Assembly: GCA_018000455.1 (NCBI GenBank)
Contig: JAGNJW010000004.1
Location: 215,486 to 279,485 of the forward strand
DNA: 64,000 bases
From: Acidobacteriota bacterium
Lineage (GTDB): Bacteria; Acidobacteriota; Vicinamibacteria; Vicinamibacterales; UBA2999
Direction: 5' to 3'
Below, in pieces: positions 16,686-23,258 of this stretch (position 1 is its first letter; each line of letters opens with the position of its first letter). The position numbers and the translations under genes were made by a program. The notes under the pieces were generated by a model. It made no database searches and was not told the origin of the DNA. It saw only the letters and a list, made by a program, of their open reading frames with translations.

Positions 16686-16721
16686 ACCGCGAGGCGGTTG
16701 GCGTTGAAGCGTCTGGGAGTC
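16665..16721 (+). repeat. imperfect inverted repeat spanning the 3' end of selC
   Basis: The arm 16665-16690 covers half the T arm, the acceptor 3' strand, CCA and five more bases. It is repeated in inverted orientation at 16694-16721 around a GAG loop. The inner ten base pairs (CGCCAACCGC/GCGGTTGGCG) are perfect. The outer part has one mismatch and a two-base insertion. In RNA it would form a long hairpin competing with the mature tRNA fold. It may be the terminator or an inverted duplication of the tRNA end. Confidence 0.85.
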
Positions 16722-16914
16722 AGGCCCGGCGGCGTCGCCTCGCGGGCTCGCCTGGTCCCAGCGCTCGGAAGCCACCGGCGGCGCTTCGGCCATGACGGCG
16801 CGGGCGCGCGGCACCGGTCGGAGGACGAGCGCGTCTTGATGGGAAATTCTGCGGGGAGGGAATTGCCACGGCCTCGCGGACGGAGGCCGGGCAATGGGTG
16901 CGACTTGTCGGCGG

Positions 16915-17121
16915 TCAGTTATCGATGAGCCGCACGTCAGCGGCGCGTGGGCCCTTCTGCGACTCTTCGGTCATGAACTCCACGCGCTGTCCCTCGCGCA
17001 GCAGTTCGAACACCGCGCCGCGCACGGCGCTGCGATGGAAGAAGTGCTCCAGCCCGGCCTCGTCGCGGATGAATCCAAAGCCCTTGTCGATCAAGAGCCG
17101 AGCGATTGTTCCCTGCTGCAT
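16915..17121 (-). CDS. cold-shock protein (CspA family)
   Basis: Single cold-shock domain of 68 aa. RNP1 is KGFGFIRDE and RNP2 is LEHFFHRSAV, and it ends EESQKGPRAADVRLI, the usual C-terminal strand. It binds single-stranded RNA/DNA as a chaperone. The start has a Shine-Dalgarno-like CGGAGGGC 8 nt upstream and a leader region of about 200 bp before mocA, so it is a normal leadered gene. Confidence 0.93.
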   Translation of the reverse strand: MQQGTIARLLIDKGFGFIRDEAGLEHFFHRSAVRGAVFELLREGQRVEFMTEESQKGPRAADVRLIDN

Positions 17122-17322
17122 GTCCGTGCCCTCCGAATTGAACGCGGGCTCGCGTCACCCGTAATTGTCCAACGCGGGGCCCGGCGATACCAGCCGGATC
17201 ATCGTATCGATCGGCCATTCCTGGCGGGCCGTGGCGCTGACCCGGAGGTTCGGGCAGTGTAGGCACGGCCCACGGTCAAGTCAAGGCCGGCCGCCTGCCC
17301 CGGCCGTGGGAGGATACGGGCG

Positions 17323-17925
17323 ATGTTGCGTGCCATCGTGCTCGCTGCGGGCGAGTCCCGACGGATGGGTCGACCCAAGGCCGCACTGCCCGTGTACCCC
17401 GCCGGGCCCTCCTTTACGGCGGCCGCCGTGGCCGCTCTGAGAGCGGCCGGCCTGGGGGAGGTCATGGTCGTGGCGGGGGCGCATCCCGAGGCTGTCAGCG
17501 CGGCCGTGGAGGGCCTCGAGGGCGTGCGCCTCCTCGTGCACGAGGGCTGGGCCGCCGGCCAGCTCTCGTCGCTTCGCGCCGCCCTCGACGCCGTCGACGC
17601 GCCCGGTGTCGAAGCGATCGTCGTCACGCTCGTCGACTGCCCCCGCGTGCGGCCATCCACCGTGGTTCAACTGACCGATACGTGGCGCGCCACGCGAGCG
17701 CCGATCGTGCGCCCGGTGGTCGGCGATCGCCACGGGCATCCGGTCGTCTTCGACCGGATCACCTTCGACGATCTGCGCGCGGCGCCGCTCGACGTCGGCG
17801 CCAAGGCCGTTCTCGCCCGGTGGCAGGCGGCGATCGTCAACGTCACCGTGGACGACCCCGGCGTGCTGGCCGACGTCGATACGCCAGAAGACTACGAGGC
17901 CTTTCTGCGCGACGGCGCGCGCTGA
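17323..17925 (+). CDS. MocA-like molybdenum cofactor nucleotidyltransferase
   Basis: MobA-like NTP transferase of 200 aa. The N-terminal nucleotide-binding motif is VLAAGESRRMGRPKAALP and the metal-binding DCPRVRP sits at about residue 106. The GHPVVFD block is typical of MocA/CoxD-type enzymes that add CMP to molybdopterin or act in xanthine dehydrogenase maturation. With moaD-moaE elsewhere in the window it points to use of molybdoenzymes. A GGGAGG Shine-Dalgarno precedes the ATG. It converges with nhaR, and the 3' ends overlap by 34 bp. Confidence 0.87.
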   Translation: MLRAIVLAAGESRRMGRPKAALPVYPAGPSFTAAAVAALRAAGLGEVMVVAGAHPEAVSAAVEGLEGVRLLVHEGWAAGQLSSLRAALDAVDAPGVEAIVVTLVDCPRVRPSTVVQLTDTWRATRAPIVRPVVGDRHGHPVVFDRITFDDLRAAPLDVGAKAVLARWQAAIVNVTVDDPGVLADVDTPEDYEAFLRDGAR

Positions 17926-18851
17926 GTTCGCCCGGCGCGTGCCGGCAGGTGCACGGCGAAAAGGTCGACGCGCGCGGCCGCCGACAGAACGACCACGCCC
18001 GGATGCGTGACACGCCGCTCGGCCGAGAGCGCGTAGTACCGCTCTCGCACCGCATCGGTCGCGCCGACCACCGCGACGCGGTAGTGCCGGCAAACTTCCG
18101 CCGCGATGGCCGAGGGCGCCGCGAAGACCGCCCGTCCCGACTCGCCGAACGCCTTGAGCAGGGCCGAATCCTCGAACTCGCCGGCGATCGCCGGCGTGAT
18201 GCCGAGCGACTCGAACCACTCCTCGAGCGCGCGGCGCAGCGCCGTCGTGGGCGTCGGCACGAGCATCGGTGCCTGCTGTAGCGACGCCGGAAAGCCTCGC
18301 TTGAGGCGCCGGGCGAGAGCCGGCGCCGCGAAGAACGATGTCGCCGATTCGCCGAGCAGGTGCGAGAACACCTTCACGCGCGAATGCGGTGGCGCCGGCA
18401 CGTCACTGATTACGACATCGAGCGTGTGCGCGGCGAGTTGCACCAGCAGCTCGTCGGGTTGGCCTTCGTGACACACCATGTGCATCGGCGTCTCGCCCTC
18501 GGCCGCCGGCTGCAGTAGCCTGTACACGATCAGCTTCGGGACGGCGTTGGCGACGCCGACGCGCAGCTTGGGCGCGCGGCCCGTGGGCCGGCCCTTCAGT
18601 GTCTCTTGCAGTTCGCGCCCGAGGCTGAAGATTTCGTCCGCATAGCGAAAGACGAGCCGTCCAACCTCGGTCACGGCTACCTGCCGGCCCCGCCGCTCGA
18701 ACAGCGTCTCGCCGAGCGCCCGCTCGAATTGCCGCACCTGTGCGCTCACGGTCGGCTGCGCCAGGCGCAGGTGCGCGGCGGCCTTCGAGATGCTGCCTTC
18801 GCGCACGACCGTCCAGAAGTAGAACAGGTGGTGGTAATTCAGCCATTCCAT
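17892..18851 (-). CDS. nhaR: LysR-family regulator, NhaR type
   Basis: LysR-type transcription factor of 319 aa. The N-terminal helix-turn-helix is EWLNYHHLFYFWTVVREGSI followed by AAAHLRLAQPTVSAQVRQFE. The NYHHLFYFW start is the hallmark of NhaR, the sodium-responsive activator of nhaA in enterobacteria. The effector domain covers residues ~95-300, and the C-terminal 20 residues are basic. No nhaA lies nearby; an ArsB/NhaD-type transporter lies 24 kb away. The target here is therefore unknown. Confidence 0.85.
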   Translation of the reverse strand: MEWLNYHHLFYFWTVVREGSISKAAAHLRLAQPTVSAQVRQFERALGETLFERRGRQVAVTEVGRLVFRYADEIFSLGRELQETLKGRPTGRAPKLRVGVANAVPKLIVYRLLQPAAEGETPMHMVCHEGQPDELLVQLAAHTLDVVISDVPAPPHSRVKVFSHLLGESATSFFAAPALARRLKRGFPASLQQAPMLVPTPTTALRRALEEWFESLGITPAIAGEFEDSALLKAFGESGRAVFAAPSAIAAEVCRHYRVAVVGATDAVRERYYALSAERRVTHPGVVVLSAAARVDLFAVHLPARAGRTQRAPSRRKAS

Positions 18852-18938
18852 TTGCGGATCGCCGACGTCTGCCTCGACGGGGCGCGGCTTGACCGCGACG
18901 CCCTCAGGCTCCGCTTCAAGCGTGGATCGCGATAGCGG

Positions 18939-19247
18939 CTACGACTGCCCGGCCGCCAGGCCGGACGTCACCCCGCGAGCCGCGGCGAGTTCCTGCTCGG
19001 CGCGCAGCCAATCGGCCCGCGGGTCGGCGGCTGGATGGCGCCGCTCGAGCGACAGAAAGTAAGCGCGCACACGGATCTCCTCCTCGGTCGCCTCGGTCGC
19101 CTCGGTCGGCGCCACGGCCCTGCGGCCCGCCGGCGCCTCGGCAGCCGGGGCCTTCTTGCGCGGTGCGCTGGCACGGCGTGCTCTCGGAGCGGGGGACGGT
19201 GTGTCGGCGGAGGGTGAGGGGGTGCGCGTGGTCTTTCGAGTTGCCAT
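18939..19247 (-). CDS. DUF2934-containing small protein
   Basis: Protein of 102 aa. The first ~50 residues are basic and rich in Pro, Ala, Thr and Arg, without predicted fold. The DUF2934 segment is EEEIRVRAYFLSLERRH followed by DWLRAEQEL. Three perfect 9-bp repeats (19082-19108) encode the ATEATEATE run just before the domain. Function unknown; the family is widespread in Acidobacteria and some proteobacteria. Start at MATRKTT with AAGGA about 12 nt upstream. Confidence 0.75.
   Translation of the reverse strand: MATRKTTRTPSPSADTPSPAPRARRASAPRKKAPAAEAPAGRRAVAPTEATEATEEEIRVRAYFLSLERRHPAADPRADWLRAEQELAAARGVTSGLAAGQS
19082..19108 (-). repeat. three tandem copies of a 9-bp unit
   Basis: The unit cctcggtcg (plus strand) is repeated three times without mismatch inside the DUF2934 gene. 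It encodes a Thr-Glu-Ala repeat and is in frame, so copy-number change would not break the gene. Confidence 0.85.
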
Positions 19248-19589
19248 GACTGTGTCGTTCCTTGTCGCGGGCCCGATGGGGTGGCCCGCTCTCATCGTAG
19301 CGCAGGAGTGTGCCGGTGTGGTGAATCCGCGGCCGCAGCTTGCCGTCCGTCGGCGAGCCCACACGATCGCGCCCGGCATCGAATCGATTCCGTGACAAGC
19401 ATGTCGGATACGGGTGAATTGTCGATTCCATCCCCCGGCCCAGCGGTCGACACGGCCGCGGTCCGGGAGTGCGAGGCCCGGCGGGCCGCGCGCGGTTTGT
19501 CGGGAAATGCGGGTCCGTGCCGTCACTCGGGGCATAATCCGGTGCGTGTTCGCGCCGGTCCATGCCGGCGATGTGAGGCGGAGGAACCC
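19248..19589. other. 342-bp intergenic region between divergent genes
   Basis: No gene is visible. On the minus strand TACGAT (19299-19294) is a plausible -10 box for the DUF2934 gene, with a leader of about 40 nt. On the plus strand CATAAT (19533-19538) is a plausible -10 box for the amidohydrolase gene, with a leader of about 45 nt ending in GAGGA. Confidence 0.45.
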
Positions 19590-21260
19590 ATGACGACCCC
19601 CTGGACTACGCTCGTCGCCGCTGCCCTGATGTCCCTCGGAGTTGCGGCGCTGCCGCAGGCGCAGCGGCCCACGCCGCCCGTCACCCCCGCACCGGCCGCC
19701 GCGCCCGCCGGTCCGCGCATCGCAAGCCTCAAGGCCGCGCTCGACGCCGACGTCTCGTCGGCAGCGATGTACGACCTCGGTCAACAGATGAACGACATGG
19801 TCTTCAGCTTCGGGGAGATCGGCTTCCAGGAGTTCGAGACGCAGAAGTATCTCGGCGGACTGCTGCGCGAAAACGGCTTCACCGTGGAGGACGGTGTCGC
19901 CGGCATTCCCACCGCGTGGGTGGCGAGGTGGGGCAGCGGCCGGCCGGTCATCGCGTTCGGCTCCGACATCGACGGCATTCCGCAGGGCAACCAGAAGCCG
20001 GGCGTGGCTTACCACGATCCGATGGTCGAAGGCGCCCCCGGCCACGGTGAGGGCCACAATTCCGGCACGCCCCTCAACATCGTGGCAGCCCTGGCCGTGA
20101 AGCGCATCATGGAGCGGGAGAAGCTCCCTGGCACGCTGATGATTTGGCCGGGCGTGGCCGAGGAGCTGCTCGGCACCAAGGCCTACTACGTGCGCGCCGG
20201 CCTCTTCAAGGACGTGGACGTGGTGCTCTACAACCACGTCGGCGCGAATCTCGGCACGAGTTGGGGCGACGGCGGCGGCAGCGGCCTCGTGTCGGTCGAG
20301 TACATGTTCGAGGGCGAGACGGCACACAGCGCCGCGGCGCCGTGGCGCGGCCGCTCGGCGCTCGACGCGGTCGAGCTCATGAACGTGGGCTGGAACTACC
20401 GCCGCGAGCACTTGCGCCTCTCGCAGCGCACGCACTACGTGATCACCAACGGCGGCGACCAGCCGAACGTCGTGCCGCGCAACGCCAGCGTCTGGTACTA
20501 CTTCCGCGAGACCGACTACGACTCGATCCGGAACATGTGGGACATCGGCGACAAGATGGCGCAGGGCGCCGCGCTGATGACCAACACGTCCTGGACCTCG
20601 CGGCTCCTGGGCTCGGCGTGGCCGCGTCACACCAACCGCACGCTGGCCGAGACCATGCACGCCAACATCCAGACCGTGGGTCTGCCGAAATGGAGCGAGG
20701 CCGACATCGCCCTGGCCAAGGCCACGCAGCGCGTGATGAAGGTGCCCGAGATTGGACTCGCCGCAGGCCCCATCGGGCCGCTGCGCGGGCGCGAGAGCAT
20801 TCCGGACGACGAGAAATTTGGCGGGCCGTCCGACGACGTGGGCGACATCACCTGGACCGTGCCCACGGTGGTGCTGGGTTATCCCGCCAACTTCCAGGCC
20901 GGCCCGGGCCACAACTGGGCCAACGCGATCCCGATGGCGACTCCCATCGCCCACAAGGGCGTGAATGCGGGTGCCCGTGTGACCGCGCTCACGGCGCTCG
21001 ACCTGGTGATGCGCCCAGAGCTGGTGCAGTCGGCGCACGACTACTTCGAGAACGTGCAGCTCAAGCAGCGCACCTATACGCCGTTCCTCCGGCCTACCGA
21101 CCAGCCGGCGATCTGGATGAACAAGGCGACGATGGATCGCTACCGGCCGCAGATGACGAAGTTCTACTTCGACCGCACGAAGTACAAGACCTATATGGAT
21201 CAGATGAAGGCGCAGTTCGGGATCGACTATCCGACGGTGAGGACGGGCACGCCGCAGTAG
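19590..21260 (+). CDS. exported M20-family amidohydrolase (AbgB-like)
   Basis: Protein of 556 aa with a Sec-type signal peptide (WTTLVAAALMSLGVAALPQA). The catalytic domain resembles aminobenzoyl-glutamate hydrolase subunit B: IAFGSDIDGIPQ, a GHGEGHNSGTPLN metal site where the common GHxCGHN has Glu for Cys, and WPGVAEELLGTKAYY with the catalytic Glu pair. A dimerisation domain starts at HSAAAPWRGRSALDAVELMN, and the last ligand region is AGPGHNWANA. Family members cleave acyl-amino acids or aminobenzoyl-glutamate. The ATG with GAGGA upstream was chosen over a longer frame starting at 19281. Confidence 0.88.
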   Translation: MTTPWTTLVAAALMSLGVAALPQAQRPTPPVTPAPAAAPAGPRIASLKAALDADVSSAAMYDLGQQMNDMVFSFGEIGFQEFETQKYLGGLLRENGFTVEDGVAGIPTAWVARWGSGRPVIAFGSDIDGIPQGNQKPGVAYHDPMVEGAPGHGEGHNSGTPLNIVAALAVKRIMEREKLPGTLMIWPGVAEELLGTKAYYVRAGLFKDVDVVLYNHVGANLGTSWGDGGGSGLVSVEYMFEGETAHSAAAPWRGRSALDAVELMNVGWNYRREHLRLSQRTHYVITNGGDQPNVVPRNASVWYYFRETDYDSIRNMWDIGDKMAQGAALMTNTSWTSRLLGSAWPRHTNRTLAETMHANIQTVGLPKWSEADIALAKATQRVMKVPEIGLAAGPIGPLRGRESIPDDEKFGGPSDDVGDITWTVPTVVLGYPANFQAGPGHNWANAIPMATPIAHKGVNAGARVTALTALDLVMRPELVQSAHDYFENVQLKQRTYTPFLRPTDQPAIWMNKATMDRYRPQMTKFYFDRTKYKTYMDQMKAQFGIDYPTVRTGTPQ

Positions 21261-21279
21261 GCGGAACCGCCGGCGAGGC

Positions 21280-22881
21280 TCAGCCCCTAGCCGGCGCCGT
21301 GATCCGGAAGTTCCGCATCATCCCCATGTCCTCGTGCTCGAGGATGTGGCAGTGATACAGGAACAGGCCTGGATAGCGCGAGAAGGTGAGCTGCACACGC
21401 ACGGTTTCGCCGGGCAGCACGAGCACCGTGTCGGTGGGGCCGGCGTCGTTGATGCCGGCCGTGAGGGCGTTGCCGCCCGCGCCCGACCGTGACAGCACGC
21501 GGAACTGCCGGCCGTGCACGTGGATGGGGTGGGCCATGGCCATGCCCATCGGATTCAATTGGTTGCGGAATTCCCAGACGTGCGTCGAGCCGGGTGCCAC
21601 GGTTTCGTTCGCGGCCACCTCATCGATGTCGTAGGTGCGGCCGTCGATCAACCACTCCATGCGCATGAAGGTGAGCGGCACCGTCCGCACGGGCGCGTCG
21701 CTCGGGGCCAGCCACGCATCGGGCCGAGCGCTCAGCCGCTCGGGCAGGGTCATCGGATGCCCTGCGCCGCCCGCGACGGCGAAGGTCATCAGCTCCGTGG
21801 CGGCGCCCTGTGGCAGCGGCGAGGTCTCGCCCATCATGCCCACGTGACCGACAGCCGCGGCCGGGTAGGCCAGGCTCCGCAGGCTGAACGTCGAGCCGGC
21901 GCGCTGGGTCGAGCAGTCGAGCAGCACGTCGGCGCGCTGGCCGGGGGCGAGGGTGAGTCTGGGCTGCGTCCGGACGTGTTCGAGCAGGCCGCCGTCGCCG
22001 CCGAGGACCGTGAACGGGCGGCCGTCGCTCCACGCGAGGTTGTAGATGCGAGCGTTGGATCCGTTCAGCAGGCGCACACGATAGGGCCGGCGCTCGATCG
22101 TGCGCCTGGGTTGATGAGTGCCGCTCACGAACAGCCGATCGCCGAGCCAGCCGTTCATCGTCTCCATCATCTGGCCCATGCCGCCGCCCATGCCCCTGCC
22201 GCCACCCCTCCCCATCCTGCCCATGCCACCGCCGCGCCCGGTGTCGGCGCCGGCCGCGTACACCAACTGATTGTTCGCGTCGAATCGACGGTCCTGCAAC
22301 ACCAGCACGAGTTCCGCGTCACCGGCCGGCAGCTCGAGGCCGTCGTCCTCGGGATCGCTGACGATGATGACGCCGGAGAGGCCGTGGTACGCCTGGGCGC
22401 CGGTGCGCATGTGGGGGTGCGGGTGATACCAGTAGGTGCCCGCGCGATTGATGACCTCGAAGTCGTAGACGTACTCGCGGCCGCCGGCGATCGCCAGACG
22501 CGGATGGCCATCGGCGGATTCCGGGACATCCAGCCCGTGCCAGTGCACGATTGACGGCTCGGTCAGTCGATTCTCGAAGCGCACGCGGACCTGCTGGCCG
22601 CGCCGGAAGCGCAGCACGGGGCCGAGGTAGGAGCCGGGGAGTGTCTGCACCGTGGAGGCTGGTCCGCGCACGACGGTCGCGGTGTATCGCCACACGCGCG
22701 TCGGGTCACCCGGCAGGAGAGCGACTTCCGCCGCTGCCGCCACCAGCGTGAGTTCAACGTCTGGCGGCCGGCTGGGAGTCTGCGCGACTGCCGAGGCGCG
22801 TGCCGGGCCGAAATCGAAGACGCCAAGTGCCGGCGCGAAAGCCGGCACGCTCAGGAGACGAAGGGCGTCACGCCGGTCCAT
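21280..22881 (-). CDS. multicopper oxidase, CueO-like, with Met-rich insert
   Basis: Periplasmic multicopper oxidase of about 533 aa. A twin-arginine-like signal (MDRRDALRLLSVPAFAPALG) opens it. Copper sites are complete: IVHWHGLDVP, TYWYHPHPHMRTG, HPIHVHGRQF and the type 1/trinuclear motif YHCHILEHEDMGMM. A Gly/Met/Arg-rich segment at about residues 215-240 (GMGRMGRGGG and similar) resembles the methionine-rich region that gives CueO its cuprous oxidase activity. The likely role is copper detoxification. An ATG at 22920 would add 13 residues. A tiny membrane protein gene lies upstream on the same strand. Confidence 0.92.
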   Translation of the reverse strand: MDRRDALRLLSVPAFAPALGVFDFGPARASAVAQTPSRPPDVELTLVAAAAEVALLPGDPTRVWRYTATVVRGPASTVQTLPGSYLGPVLRFRRGQQVRVRFENRLTEPSIVHWHGLDVPESADGHPRLAIAGGREYVYDFEVINRAGTYWYHPHPHMRTGAQAYHGLSGVIIVSDPEDDGLELPAGDAELVLVLQDRRFDANNQLVYAAGADTGRGGGMGRMGRGGGRGMGGGMGQMMETMNGWLGDRLFVSGTHQPRRTIERRPYRVRLLNGSNARIYNLAWSDGRPFTVLGGDGGLLEHVRTQPRLTLAPGQRADVLLDCSTQRAGSTFSLRSLAYPAAAVGHVGMMGETSPLPQGAATELMTFAVAGGAGHPMTLPERLSARPDAWLAPSDAPVRTVPLTFMRMEWLIDGRTYDIDEVAANETVAPGSTHVWEFRNQLNPMGMAMAHPIHVHGRQFRVLSRSGAGGNALTAGINDAGPTDTVLVLPGETVRVQLTFSRYPGLFLYHCHILEHEDMGMMRNFRITAPARG

Positions 22882-22960
22882 GGGTCGTGGATCCGTTCTG
22901 GGCGGGAGGTGAGTCTGCATCCACGGGCGGGCGCGCCGACCGGCGCGCGTCGGGCACGGC

Positions 22961-23047
22961 TCAAGTCGACACGCCGAGACGAGGTAGCAGCCACACCTGC
23001 AGCACCGTCCAGACGGCCAACACGATCACGAAGTCGAACCAGTTCAT
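22961..23047 (-). CDS. 28-residue single-pass membrane protein
   Basis: Very short gene, shorter than usual ORF thresholds. The peptide MNWFDFVIVLAVWTVLQVWL ends LPRLGVST: an N-terminal Asp, one hydrophobic segment of about 17 residues and a short positively charged tail. The ATG is preceded by a near-perfect Shine-Dalgarno GAGGAGGTGCG, the strongest in the region, which argues strongly for real translation. It lies 80 bp upstream of the multicopper oxidase on the same strand and may be its partner or an assembly factor. No family recognised. Confidence 0.65.
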   Translation of the reverse strand: MNWFDFVIVLAVWTVLQVWLLPRLGVST

Positions 23048-23258
23048 CGCACCTCCTCGGTCCCGGCGTCGCGGAGTCGCCTCTCGCGCCATCCAGAGCA
23101 AGGCCCACGCCACGATCCTTCCGTGCGGGGAGGCGGTGATTTCGGCGTCGACGGGCGAGCGGTCTCCACCGCGGTGGAGAAAAGCCCCGGGGAATTCCCC
23201 GGGGCGACGGCGGCGCCGCAGCGTGGCCCGGAGGTTGCACCGCCGATCACGAAATCGG

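Noticed and set aside
16686..16721. Integrative-element attachment site at selC
   Set aside because: tRNA-borne attachment sites are direct repeats flanking an insert. Here the copy is inverted and immediately adjacent, and no integrase or foreign gene follows.
16698..16928. Short frames in the 190 bp after the selC hairpin
   Set aside because: No ribosome-binding site, no similarity, and the frames run across the hairpin; treated as non-coding.
18939..21038. Minus-strand frame of 699 codons covering the amidohydrolase gene and ending as the DUF2934 protein
   Set aside because: Only the last 102 residues are real. The rest is antisense to the M20 gene.
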